Source: Marinobacter sp.
GTDB taxonomy: Bacteria > Pseudomonadota > Gammaproteobacteria > Pseudomonadales > Oleiphilaceae
Assembly: GCA_030457765.1 (NCBI GenBank)
Contig: JAKDUK010000008.1
Span: forward strand, 1-64,000
Reading direction: 5' to 3'
DNA length: 64,000 bases
Shown here: in pieces, positions 53,592 through 63,164 of the stretch
Layout of the letters: the number at the start of each line of letters is the position of its first letter
Position numbering within the stretch: position 1 is the stretch's first letter
Position numbers and translations under genes: made by a program
Notes under the pieces: model-generated
The model's database searches: none
What the model saw: only the letters and a program-made list of their open reading frames with translations
Told to the model about the DNA's origin: nothing

Positions 53592-55867
53592 TGCAAACGC
53601 CTGACCAACCTGTTTTACGGGACATTGTCCTGATTGGTGGCGGGCACAGCCACGTTGGGGTACTCAAACGGTTTGCAATGAAACCGGTACCCGGTGTGCG
53701 CCTGACCCTCATCTGTCGCGATACACACACGCCCTACTCCGGAATGCTGCCCGGCTACGTAGCCGGGCATTACAGCTACGATGATGTGCACATTGACCTG
53801 AGCCGCCTTGCGGAATTTGCCGGCGCGCGCTTTTACCGCGCCGAAGCTGAGGGCATTGATCGCCACAACAAGCGCGTGATCTGCAAAGGCCGCCCGGATG
53901 TTCCCTACGACATATTGTCGATCAATATCGGTTCATCTCCCAGAGTGAGTGAGGTTGAAGGTGCCTCGCAATACGCAGTGCCGGTTAAGCCTATCACTGG
54001 CTTCAACAATCGGTGGCTTGCCCTGCTTTCACGTATTGAAAACCACGAGGGACCACTCACAGTTGGGGTTGTCGGTGCCGGTGCTGGCGGTGTAGAGCTT
54101 ACACTGGCCATGCAGTATCGTCTTAAAAACGAACTGGAGCAGCGAGGGCGCGATTCCGACCAACTACACTTTCACTTGTTTGATGCGGCTGATGAGATTC
54201 TTCCTACTCACACCTCCAAAGTGCGTGAAATCTTCCGCCAAACTCTTTCGGATCGCGGCATAAAGCTCCATCTTGGCTCGCCGGTTCAAAAGGTTAGTGA
54301 AGGATTGTTGTGTGCAGCTTCTGGGGATACCCTGCAAACGGACGAAGTTCTTTGGGTAACCAAAGCAGGTGGTCCAACCTGGCTAAAAGAAACTGGCTTG
54401 GCACTGGATGACGGCCTGTTCCTGCGGGTACGAGACACACTACAAGTTGAAAACGACGACAGTATTTTCGCCGCGGGCGACATCGCCAATATGATTAGTC
54501 ATCCCCGTGAAAAAGCCGGTGTGTTTGCGGTGCGCCAAGGACCACCCTTGGCGGATAATCTAAAACGGATGGCTTTAGGCAAGGCACCCAAGGACTTCCA
54601 TCCTCAGAAAAAATGGCTGGCATTGATCAGCACGGGCGATAAATATGCCGTTGCCTCTCGCGGCGACACGTACTTTGATGGCGCCCTGGTGTGGCGCTGG
54701 AAGGATTGGGTAGACCGCCGTTTCATGGATAAGTTTTCCAACCTTCCAGCCATGGAAGAAACCTCTGCCCTGCCAGATACGGCGGCCGCTCAGAACCCGG
54801 AAGAAGCATCTCAAGCTATATCTGCCGTGGCCATGCGCTGCGGTGGATGTGGCGCCAAGGTGGGCAGCACGGTTCTTTCAAGAGCGTTGGGCGAACTCCG
54901 GCCTATTGATCGGGACGACATTCTTATCGGCTTACATGCGCCAGACGATGCTGCTGTTCTGCGAGTGCCTCCCGGAAAAGCCGTGGTGCATACCGTCGAC
55001 TTTTTTCGAGCGTTTATTGACGACCCTTACACGTTTGGTCGCGTTGCCGCCAACCATAGTTTGGGTGACGTGTTCGCCATGGGCGCCGAAGCTCAAAGTG
55101 CCACCGCTGTGGCCACAGTTCCTTACGGCATAGAATCCAAGGTAGAAGATGTGGTTTACCAGATGATGTCTGGTGCAGTGGACGTGCTGAATGAAGCCGG
55201 CTGCGCCTTGGTAGGCGGCCATACCGGAGAAGGCCGTGAACTTGCCCTCGGGTTTGCGGTGAATGGTTTGATCGATCCCGACGAAGTGATGAGCAAAGGC
55301 GGCTTGCGTGCCGGTGATGCGCTGATTCTTACCAAGCCTATTGGCACCGGCACACTGTTTGCGGCTCACGCCCGTTTGGCTGCAAAAGGCCGCTGGATCG
55401 ATTCCGCTTTGGCCTCCATGGTCCAGTCCAACAAGGCTGCGGCAGATTGTCTTCGTGGCTTTGGGTCCAAGGCCTGTACCGATGTAACCGGTTTTGGCTT
55501 ACTTGGCCACCTTGTGGAGATGACACGACCGTCGGGAGTGGATGCTGAATTGGATCTTTCTGCAATTCCCGTTCTACCGGGTGCAGAAGAAACCGCCGCG
55601 GCAGGCATTCTCAGCTCTTTGCAGCCGGCTAATATACGCTTGCGTCGTGGTATCCGAGATCAAGAGCAGTGGGTGAAGCACCCTCGCTATGCTCTGATCT
55701 TTGATCCACAAACTGCTGGCGGCTTGCTGGCCAGTGTCTCGGCAGATAAGGCAGAAGACTGTGTAAGAGAGCTCAAAGCTCTGGGATACCCGCATACTGC
55801 TGTGATAGGCCGGATAACATCGCAGGATGAGAGCGGGCCAGTTGAGCCAATCACCTTAAAAGAATGA
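53591..55867 (+). CDS. selD: Fused FAD/NAD oxidoreductase - selenophosphate synthetase SelD
   Basis: A 758-aa fusion. Residues about 1-370 are a pyridine-nucleotide-disulfide-type oxidoreductase with LIGGGHSHV (about 14-22), GVVGAGAGGVEL and AAGDIANM. Residues about 410-758 are SelD, which makes selenophosphate from selenide and ATP. The active-site loop is RCGGCGAK; by alignment with E. coli SelD the catalytic residue is Cys420 with Lys423, so no selenocysteine is needed here. PDDAAVL, HTVDFFR and GGHTGEG are the ATP/Mg motifs. The oxidoreductase half may supply reducing power to make selenide. It is next to a SenB-like glycosyltransferase and a selenium-type ABC transporter. Confidence 0.94.
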   Translation: MQTPDQPVLRDIVLIGGGHSHVGVLKRFAMKPVPGVRLTLICRDTHTPYSGMLPGYVAGHYSYDDVHIDLSRLAEFAGARFYRAEAEGIDRHNKRVICKGRPDVPYDILSINIGSSPRVSEVEGASQYAVPVKPITGFNNRWLALLSRIENHEGPLTVGVVGAGAGGVELTLAMQYRLKNELEQRGRDSDQLHFHLFDAADEILPTHTSKVREIFRQTLSDRGIKLHLGSPVQKVSEGLLCAASGDTLQTDEVLWVTKAGGPTWLKETGLALDDGLFLRVRDTLQVENDDSIFAAGDIANMISHPREKAGVFAVRQGPPLADNLKRMALGKAPKDFHPQKKWLALISTGDKYAVASRGDTYFDGALVWRWKDWVDRRFMDKFSNLPAMEETSALPDTAAAQNPEEASQAISAVAMRCGGCGAKVGSTVLSRALGELRPIDRDDILIGLHAPDDAAVLRVPPGKAVVHTVDFFRAFIDDPYTFGRVAANHSLGDVFAMGAEAQSATAVATVPYGIESKVEDVVYQMMSGAVDVLNEAGCALVGGHTGEGRELALGFAVNGLIDPDEVMSKGGLRAGDALILTKPIGTGTLFAAHARLAAKGRWIDSALASMVQSNKAAADCLRGFGSKACTDVTGFGLLGHLVEMTRPSGVDAELDLSAIPVLPGAEETAAAGILSSLQPANIRLRRGIRDQEQWVKHPRYALIFDPQTAGGLLASVSADKAEDCVRELKALGYPHTAVIGRITSQDESGPVEPITLKE

Positions 55868-55869
55868 GC

Positions 55870-56856
55870 TTAAAATGTATTTTTGGGGCAGCGCTGCAAG
55901 GCAAGTGAAAGCGCTTGCTCCAGGGATTTCTGTTCTTTTTCCGGCGTGAACTGGCCGGCCAGATAGCCAACTTGTTTGCGTAACTGCTCCAGAAATGCCG
56001 GATCTGTTTCTGCACGTATCAGCCGGTCAGCAAGTGCCTGGGTATCACCTACCGGGTAGTAGCCGGCGTAATCTGCACCCAGTAAGCCGATATTCCCTGC
56101 TATATCAGATGCAATAACAGGCAGACCAGCGAAACAGGCTTCAGATACTACGTTCGCCCCACCCTCCATAGCCGAGCTCATAACAAGTATTTGGCTGTTT
56201 GCCATCAGTTTGCTGGTTTCCTTTTTTTCCAGCTCGCCGAGCCATCTGAAGCGAGGGTTTTCCCGCACCTGTTGTTTTGCGAGGCGGTTCCAGCGCTCGT
56301 TATGAGGTTTGCCCGCACAGGACACTCGAACGCACGAGTTGGCAGGTAAAAGACTGGCTGCCAATGCTGCCCGCAAAGAGTCCTTTTCATCCCGTAAGTG
56401 CCCAATAACACAGACATCAAAGAACTGTGTCTCAGCAGTCGCCTTGAGGGCACATGCTTCAGGCAGGTCAGCAGACTGAAAAAGCGTCACCAACTTATTA
56501 CCAAAACGTTCAGGAATATCATCGCCAACGTTTGCATGTAGACCAATCAATGCATCGGCCGCCTGCATGGAGTAAAGGGTCTGCTCCGGGTATTCGTATT
56601 GGTGCCGGTATATGTCCGTGCCGGTTAACGCGACGATTAAGGGCTTGCCAGGCCAGGTGTTCCGGAAAAGCCGTATGGCCTCGTAGCTGCGCCAGGCATG
56701 AAGTGCAAGCATTAGGTCGCAGGGTTCGCCCTGATACGTTGTAACGATAGACACCTCATGCCCTGAGCGTTGCAGCAATATCTTCCAGCGTTCTGCAGTT
56801 GCCCTGTTGCCAGCCTTCGAGCCGGGGCCGGCTGGCGTAATCATTATGATATTCAT
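55870..56856 (-). CDS. senB: SenB-like selenosugar glycosyltransferase
   Basis: A 328-aa GT4-type glycosyltransferase of the family that includes SenB, the selenosugar synthase of selenoneine biosynthesis. Family phrases are TPAGPGSKAGNRATAERW (residues 7-24), LHAWRSYEAI and VALTGTDIYRHQY, and EGGANVVSEACFAGLPVIASD near the C-terminus is the sugar-nucleotide loop. SenB uses selenophosphate and a UDP-sugar, so a SelD gene 3 bp away on the opposite strand fits. No SenA is in the window, so the product may be a selenosugar or a different selenometabolite. Assignment to SenB rather than a generic GT4 rests on recall of the family. Confidence 0.8.
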   Translation of the reverse strand: MNIIMITPAGPGSKAGNRATAERWKILLQRSGHEVSIVTTYQGEPCDLMLALHAWRSYEAIRLFRNTWPGKPLIVALTGTDIYRHQYEYPEQTLYSMQAADALIGLHANVGDDIPERFGNKLVTLFQSADLPEACALKATAETQFFDVCVIGHLRDEKDSLRAALAASLLPANSCVRVSCAGKPHNERWNRLAKQQVRENPRFRWLGELEKKETSKLMANSQILVMSSAMEGGANVVSEACFAGLPVIASDIAGNIGLLGADYAGYYPVGDTQALADRLIRAETDPAFLEQLRKQVGYLAGQFTPEKEQKSLEQALSLALQRCPKNTF

Positions 56857-57067
56857 AGAATTCTTCGGTACGAGCGATCCCTTTTAGGGCCTCGCTAGAA
56901 TTTTGTTAGGCTTGCGTGGCATTTTAACGGAATAGTGCCTTGGTACCTGACCTATTTAAACCCATTCTCCGTATAGGTGTTCAGGGTTCGGATGAATCAG
57001 CGTATCCTGCAACTCGCAGATAGTGTAGTTCTGCTTTATCAACCAGATAACCGATAAAGGATTTCAA

Positions 57068-57940
57068 ATGGCTTTTAATCTTATACGGAAATTGATGCTT
57101 TCCAGCGTTTTCTGCTTCACCGCTACTGCGGTGTCGGCGGAAACCTTTGTATTTACGGCAATCCCGGATGAAGACGAAACCAAGCTTGTGGAGCGTTTTC
57201 GTGGTGTCGCAGATTACTTGTCTGAGCAGTTGGATGTAGATGTGCGTTATGTCCCGGTGAAGTCTTACGCGGCTGCCATTTCAGCGTTCCGCAACAACCA
57301 GGTACAATTAGCATGGTTCGGCGGCCTCTCTGGTGTACAAGCTCGCCGACTGGTATCTGGCTCAGAAGCCATTGCACAAGGTGTTGAAGACGAAGCATTC
57401 CAAACCTACTTTATTGCCAATACCAACACAAAGATTGAACCGGCAGACAAATTGTCAGATCTGAAAAGCCAGCTCAAGGGTAAAACCTTCACCTTTGGCT
57501 CTAAAGGCTCAACCTCTGGCCGCCTCATGCCCGAGTTCTACGTGCGCGACACCTTTGATGCAAAGCCTGAGGATGTGTTCTCCCGCGTCGGTTTCAGCGG
57601 CAACCACACTCGCACCCTTCGCCTGGTGGAAGCCGGCACCTACGATGTGGGCGCCCTTAACTTCAAGGTTTGGGATAAAGAGCTGGGTGACGGAAACGTT
57701 GATACCGATGCTGTTCAGATTATCTGGAAAACGCCGACTTACCCGGATTACCAATGGACCATTCGAGGTGATGTGAACAAGCGGTTTGGTGACGGTTTCA
57801 AGCAGCGGGTTACCGAAGCCTTGTTGAACCTCAACGATCCCGAACTTCTGGAAAGCTTTCCGCGTTCAGGCTTTATTCCTGCATCCAACGATGACTATGA
57901 ACCGATTCGTAAAACAGCTGAAGAGATCGGAATACTCGAT
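57068..57940 (+). CDS. Putative selenate ABC transporter substrate-binding protein
   Basis: A 290-aa periplasmic protein with a signal peptide (residues 1-24, ending VSAE). It belongs to the PhnD-like type-2 fold: IPDEDETKLVERFRGVADYL (read in parts), AWFGGLSGVQAR and FGSKGSTSGRLMPEFYV are typical of the group annotated as putative selenate-binding protein that accompanies selD. AAAGGA precedes the ATG. The last codon is followed by a TGATG overlap with the ATPase gene. Oxyanion specificity cannot be told from sequence; phosphonate or phosphite is the alternative. Confidence 0.85.
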
Positions 57941-57942
57941 TG

Positions 57943-58593
57943 ATGACAAGCTTCGATCTTTCTGGCCTGACGGCTTCATTCAGTGGCAAGCGGGTTATTG
58001 GCCCGCTGTCGCTGCGTATTAACACGGGTGACAAAGTTGCTCTTGTGGGCAAAAGCGGTGCCGGCAAGTCCACGCTTATTCGCTTGATTCATGAGCGTGT
58101 TAACCGAGACTCTTCCCTTATCCCCCAGGATTTAGGTTTGGTGAACGCCCTTTCGGTGTTCCATAACGTGTTCATGGGGCAATTGGATAAGCACCCCACT
58201 TGGTATAACACGGTCACCCTCGCCCGTCCGTTCTCGAAAGACCGAAATGAAGTACATACCCTGCTGAATACATTGGGTATGACAGAAAAGCTTTGGACAC
58301 CTACGGCGTCGCTTTCTGGTGGCCAACGCCAGCGTGTCGCGATTGCTCGGGCCCTATACCGAAACGCAGCTGTTCTGCTAGCCGACGAGCCGGTTTCCGC
58401 TCTCGACGGCCCCATGGCGAATTCAGTCATGACACATCTGCGGGATGGTTTTTCAACCAGTATTATTGCGTTGCACGATGTAGAACTGGCCTTACGCTAT
58501 TGCACCAGAATCGTTGGCATACAGGGTGGCCAGGTTGCTCTGGATCAGCCTAGCGAGAACCTCACAACTTCAGACATTATGTCTCTTTATTAG
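57943..58593 (+). CDS. ABC transporter ATPase, putative selenate importer
   Basis: A 216-aa ATPase of the PhnC group. Walker A is GKSGAGKSTL (near residues 30-39), the signature LSGGQRQRVAIARAL and Walker B VLLADEPVSALDGP. It is short for PhnC (about 260 residues), lacking part of the helical insert, but all catalytic motifs are present. The ATG at 57943 overlaps the stop of the binding-protein gene (TGATG); a TTG one codon earlier was not chosen. Third component downstream. Confidence 0.88.
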   Translation: MTSFDLSGLTASFSGKRVIGPLSLRINTGDKVALVGKSGAGKSTLIRLIHERVNRDSSLIPQDLGLVNALSVFHNVFMGQLDKHPTWYNTVTLARPFSKDRNEVHTLLNTLGMTEKLWTPTASLSGGQRQRVAIARALYRNAAVLLADEPVSALDGPMANSVMTHLRDGFSTSIIALHDVELALRYCTRIVGIQGGQVALDQPSENLTTSDIMSLY

Positions 58594-58610
58594 GTAGCGC
58601 AGCCGGCTTC

Positions 58611-60077
58611 ATGTTCTCTTCTCCAACGGTTCGTACCAGCTTTATTTTTCTTGCCATCGCCTTGGTAGGGCTACTGTTTGCGGATATTGCGATCACCGCA
58701 TCCAACCCCTGGCAGGATTTGGGCAACTTTTTTCTCGGCATCATCACCCCAAATTTTTTCAGCAGCGAAGGGTTGATGACCGCACTATTAAGAACCGTCG
58801 CCTTTGCGTTTGTTGGCGTAGCTCTAGGCAGTATCGCCGGCTTCCTGTTGGCATTGGTTTACCGGTCACTACCGGTGCGGATCTTTTGTGCGTTTATACG
58901 CGCCATTCACGAGCTTTTCTGGGCATTGATCTTTCTGCAGTTTTTTGGATTTCACCCACTTACCGGTGTGCTGGCCATCGCTATTCCCTATGCCGGGATT
59001 TTCGCCAAGGTGTATTCGGAAATACTAGAGGAAGTAGACCCGGAGCCCGGCAGAGTTTTGCCACCAGGTACTGGAAATATCACAGCTTTCCTCTACGCCC
59101 GCATTCCAGATTGCTGGGTGAAAATTCGCACCTACACGGCTTACCGACTGGAATGCGGTCTTCGCTCCAGTGCAATTTTAGGATTCGTGGGTCTACCTAC
59201 GCTTGGTTTTTATCTGGAAGCTTCATTTTCTCAGGGCCTGTATTCCGACGCCGGCGCAATGCTGATCCTGTTTTACGTACTGATCGCCACCATGCCACTG
59301 TGGGTCAAACCAAAGCTCTTGCCGGTGTATGTACTTGGAGCGCCCTTCTTTCTAGGGGAAGGTCTGCCGATTGTATGGGGTAACGTGCAGCGTTTTTTCA
59401 CAGAAGACATAGTGCCCGCACCGCTGCGTAACGGGGAAGGTTTAGCCGGGCTAACACCCTGGCTGAATGACCTGATGATCAACCAGGCCGTGCCCGGCAT
59501 CTGGAATACCATTGTGCTCACCCAAATTGCGCTTGTGGCTTCCGGCATCCTCTCGTTGCTTGCATTTCCGTTGATTTCCAACCACTTTGGCGGGCCTTTA
59601 CGACGCAACGCCGGCCATGTCGTTCTGGTAATTGCACGCTCCACGCCGGAATACATTTTGGCCTATATTCTGCTGCAACTCTGGGGCCCCTCAATGTTGC
59701 CTGCGGTTGTAGCGTTGGCTCTGCACAACGGCGGTATTATTGGCCATCTCATTGGGCGGCAAACCAACTCCCTCAACCTTCGTGCCGATGCCCCTACCGG
59801 ATTTGATCGATATAGCTGGGAACTGGTACCCCGGGTGTATCGTTCTTTCTTGGCGTTTTTGTTTTATCGCTGGGAAATCATTATGCGGGAAACAGCTATT
59901 TTGGGGATTTTGGGTATCTACACACTCGGTTTCTATGTAGACAGCGCCATCCAAAACATACGATTTGATCGTGCCATGGTACTGATACTGATCACCGCCC
60001 TGCTGAACATTGGGGTGGACACGATTGGGCGCTATATCCGCCGTAAGCTTGCCCTGCAAACCATGCCGACCTGCTGA
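58611..60077 (+). CDS. Fused double-domain ABC permease, putative selenate importer
   Basis: A 488-aa permease made of two PhnE-like domains in one chain: the two halves carry matching coupling motifs, YRLECGLRSSAILGFVG near residue 185 and YRWEIIMRETAILGILG near residue 425. About twelve hydrophobic helices are seen. Fusion replaces the usual homodimer of separate PhnE subunits, so one polypeptide plus two ATPases would be the transporter. It follows the ATPase gene by 17 bp and completes the operon. Confidence 0.88.
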   Translation: MFSSPTVRTSFIFLAIALVGLLFADIAITASNPWQDLGNFFLGIITPNFFSSEGLMTALLRTVAFAFVGVALGSIAGFLLALVYRSLPVRIFCAFIRAIHELFWALIFLQFFGFHPLTGVLAIAIPYAGIFAKVYSEILEEVDPEPGRVLPPGTGNITAFLYARIPDCWVKIRTYTAYRLECGLRSSAILGFVGLPTLGFYLEASFSQGLYSDAGAMLILFYVLIATMPLWVKPKLLPVYVLGAPFFLGEGLPIVWGNVQRFFTEDIVPAPLRNGEGLAGLTPWLNDLMINQAVPGIWNTIVLTQIALVASGILSLLAFPLISNHFGGPLRRNAGHVVLVIARSTPEYILAYILLQLWGPSMLPAVVALALHNGGIIGHLIGRQTNSLNLRADAPTGFDRYSWELVPRVYRSFLAFLFYRWEIIMRETAILGILGIYTLGFYVDSAIQNIRFDRAMVLILITALLNIGVDTIGRYIRRKLALQTMPTC

Positions 60078-60112
60078 AACGCGCTTCCAGAGGCCGGGTT
60101 ATCTGCTTGTTT

Positions 60113-61522
60113 TTACCGCTTACACTCTATGTGCCCGGTTACCATATCGGAGCCGCCAGACACATTACTCAAAATGTCAGATTTGGCAAAAATACCCGAG
60201 CGGTGTATCAGAGAAATGCCCACATAACAGTTTTGAACCGCTTTGTTGTCAAACATCAGCCGAAGCGGCACATCAAACTGCCCTTCAAGGTAATTTAGAA
60301 AGTGTGAGGTGTTCTCCTCGCGTTTTGCCTGCTTAACCTGCTCTACGTAGGGAATGTTCGTGGCGTAAGAAAATCCGAAGCCTATGCCGGCCCGAAGCCA
60401 CTCTTCTTGAGTCCACGGCGAGTGGGCCGTTGTCATTGCCATCACATAGGCGTTGTATTCGCCAAAATCACTTTGATTTCCGTTCTCCAGGCGCCGGTTT
60501 GCGGAAACCTTGCCCCAGTAATCAATGTACTTGCCATCAGAAATCAACTTTCCCAGGGTTAGCCCAACCATATAGGCGTGCACATCCTTGCTGCGCCTTA
60601 GGGTGCCTGTGAGCGTTCTAGTGAATGGGCCTTCCGCTTGATAGCCCGTATTCAACCGCCATGACCACTCACCAGATCTTCCCGAACCCCGGTTTTTAGT
60701 GGAATCATCGATGGCGTTGCCAAAAAAGTATGCAAATCCCAACGAAGCCGCGCTCTGCTGCGATTGATCCACCAGTGGGCTGTTAAAAATTCCGCTGTCT
60801 ACATGCTGAGAGGCTATGTTTGAAAAAACCATCAGGCGTGAGGTGACCTGATAGGAGGCATTTACACCACCACGCCAGAAACTGGCAGAGCCGGGTTGGT
60901 AGAATGGGCGGTTTGGCAGTGCCTCGCCCGCATTAACGCCGTAGTAGTAGTCTGTAAAGTCTCGATCCTGGTAAATATAGCTGATAAAGGGCGACACAAA
61001 CCACCGACCAGATTCCCAGGCATACTTGTATGTAAAGTCCCATTCATAGCCATTATGGTTGCCCAAAATGTCATTGACCCATGTGGTCGACAGTTCTCCC
61101 CAGTCGCCGCTTAAGGTGAAAGATACGCCGGAGTCCACAGTCTGGTTACGGTCGCCCAGGCCTTCAAAATAGTCGTTGGCGTCGGACTCAAGCCGGTTGA
61201 ACCGATACCTGGCGAGTACATCCACTTTGAGCCAGTCATTATCGAAAACGTGGATACCCGCAGACGTACCGTGTGCAAAGAGCCACTCACCTTCATACAA
61301 GTACAAAGGTAGAAGATCCACTTCATTGCCCGCACTTTGACTGGCAATGTTGCTCACCCCGGTATATGGGCTGGTTCCGCCACGTATTGCGGCCCCAAGG
61401 CCGACAGTTCCGGCGGGTATGTCTGTAACCGACATACGGGTTTCCGGAACGCCTGCAAAGCAAACATCGGCCATTAGGTACAGCCCCAAAACAATACTGG
61501 GCCCGATGAATTTTCTATACAT
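60113..61522 (-). CDS. Outer membrane protein, MipA/OmpV-like with C-terminal extension
   Basis: A 469-aa protein with a signal peptide (residues 1-23, ending CFAG). The N-terminal two-thirds read as a MipA/OmpV-type beta-barrel (GTVGLGAAIRGGTSPYTG, VDLLPLYLYEGEWLFAHG, DYYYGVNAGEALPN). The last 90-100 residues are unlike MipA; VGISLIHRSGIFAKSDIL recalls barrel proteins of the lipid A deacylase/acyloxyacyl hydrolase type, but no catalytic site was verified. Alternating aromatic strands fill the rest. It converges on the ABC permease gene. Function unknown. Confidence 0.72.
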   Translation of the reverse strand: MYRKFIGPSIVLGLYLMADVCFAGVPETRMSVTDIPAGTVGLGAAIRGGTSPYTGVSNIASQSAGNEVDLLPLYLYEGEWLFAHGTSAGIHVFDNDWLKVDVLARYRFNRLESDANDYFEGLGDRNQTVDSGVSFTLSGDWGELSTTWVNDILGNHNGYEWDFTYKYAWESGRWFVSPFISYIYQDRDFTDYYYGVNAGEALPNRPFYQPGSASFWRGGVNASYQVTSRLMVFSNIASQHVDSGIFNSPLVDQSQQSAASLGFAYFFGNAIDDSTKNRGSGRSGEWSWRLNTGYQAEGPFTRTLTGTLRRSKDVHAYMVGLTLGKLISDGKYIDYWGKVSANRRLENGNQSDFGEYNAYVMAMTTAHSPWTQEEWLRAGIGFGFSYATNIPYVEQVKQAKREENTSHFLNYLEGQFDVPLRLMFDNKAVQNCYVGISLIHRSGIFAKSDILSNVSGGSDMVTGHIECKR

Positions 61523-61556
61523 GATTTATTTCCAATATACCGAATACGCCATTTGC

Positions 61557-62987
61557 TTATAAAACGGGGCCAATGGTTGCGATAACGTTGTGCCATATCC
61601 GTCTGTGGTAGTGCCAGGCAAGAACCGTTGGCAAAGCAACCACTTCGGAACGATTGATGTAACTCTGCTGACGCTCCAAAATTGCTTGAGTAATGGCCTT
61701 GTCCTGCAGAAGAATGTTGTTCTCGTAATTCAGATCGAAACTGCGTAAATCCAGATTTGAGGAACCGATAAGACTGATTTTACCGTCGATCGTGAGAGTT
61801 TTTGCATGAAGAAGCCCGCCTTTGAATTCATGGATAATACAGCCTGCATCTAGCAGCCGGTGATAATAACTGCGGCTAGCAGCCGCGACAATCCAGCTGT
61901 CATTTACTTTTGGAAAAATCAGCGACACTGACACACCTCTGTACGCAGCCGCGCACAGAGCTTCAAGAACCGTTGCGTCTGGAACAAAGTACGGCGTAGA
62001 CAGTGTCAGTTCAGTTTGCGCACAGGCCAGAAGGTTGGCAAAAAGTTGGGGCGTGGCTCCGTGGCGCTCTGTTGGCCCAACGCCCATCACCTGGGCTGGG
62101 AAGCCCCCTTCTGCTGGTTGTGAATACAGGGCGATACAATCCAGGGTTTGGTTGGTGGCGTGCATCCAGTCACTGGCAAACAGCAACTGGTTTTGAACCA
62201 CAACCGGCCCGGTAAACCGAAGCATAATATCAACCCAGGGTCCGTACTTGGCTTTAACGAGAAACTCCGGGTCTGCTGAATTACGGCTGCCGCAATAGGT
62301 AATACGTGAATCAATCACGGTAATCTTGCGGTGGTTCCGAAGATCTAGCCGGCTGGTAAGCAACGTGTGAATGGGGTGTTTCAATGATAATGCCACAGCC
62401 AGGTGCACACCCGCGGTTTTCATGCGCTGCCAAAGCGCAGAGTTAATCATCGCACGGGACCCAAGCCCATCAGCCATGGCACGGCACGTAACGCCTCTTT
62501 GCGCCGCGCGTATTAACGCCTCGGCAATCGTGTGGCCGGTATTGTCTCCAAGCCAGATGTAATACAGCACATGCACGTGATCTGTGGCCGCGTCTATGTC
62601 AGCCACCATTCGATCCAGTGTTTCGTCGCCATCGGCCATTAACTCGGCCGTATTGCCAATTGAAGGATGAAACCCATTAATCGATCCGGCATAACGGAAC
62701 GCAGGACGGTACACCGGGTCAATAAGCGCCTCAGTGTTAGCTGCCTCCCCCATAAACCAGGATGCTTTAGACTGAATTTCCTCAAATATTTCTTTGTGGC
62801 GTTTGTCTGCTCGGTTGCCCACATCTACTTCGCCGAACAGAAAATAAATGGCGCTACCAAAATAAGGCAAAAGGTTAAGAACAATAAACCAGGCAAGCCG
62901 GCCCGGGGGAGACAGATCATCACGGAGCAAAATCCGAATCGTGAAAGTAATAACCAGTAGTGTGTGGAGTACCAGAATAACGGTCAT
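61557..62987 (-). CDS. cls: Cardiolipin synthase
   Basis: A 476-aa membrane enzyme of the phospholipase D superfamily that joins two phosphatidylglycerols into cardiolipin. Two N-terminal hydrophobic helices (about residues 3-20 and 30-50) are followed by two HKD motifs: NHRKITVID..GSRN (about 215-235) and HAKTLTIDGK..GSSN (about 390-410). Complete and of normal length. Confidence 0.93.
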   Translation of the reverse strand: MTVILVLHTLLVITFTIRILLRDDLSPPGRLAWFIVLNLLPYFGSAIYFLFGEVDVGNRADKRHKEIFEEIQSKASWFMGEAANTEALIDPVYRPAFRYAGSINGFHPSIGNTAELMADGDETLDRMVADIDAATDHVHVLYYIWLGDNTGHTIAEALIRAAQRGVTCRAMADGLGSRAMINSALWQRMKTAGVHLAVALSLKHPIHTLLTSRLDLRNHRKITVIDSRITYCGSRNSADPEFLVKAKYGPWVDIMLRFTGPVVVQNQLLFASDWMHATNQTLDCIALYSQPAEGGFPAQVMGVGPTERHGATPQLFANLLACAQTELTLSTPYFVPDATVLEALCAAAYRGVSVSLIFPKVNDSWIVAAASRSYYHRLLDAGCIIHEFKGGLLHAKTLTIDGKISLIGSSNLDLRSFDLNYENNILLQDKAITQAILERQQSYINRSEVVALPTVLAWHYHRRIWHNVIATIGPVL

Positions 62988-63164
62988 CAGGTTCCCTTTG
63001 AGCTGCTGAGGTCATCGCACGAAGGTTACCTATCTGCGATGTTGGTCACAATTTCTATCTTTGGATTGAGTTTAAAGGCGTTTATACCGCAAAGGTTGCG
63101 ACAACCAGGGGATACAATCCGTTACACTCCCGACATACTCTGCAATATTAAGGTAGCCCCTCCC

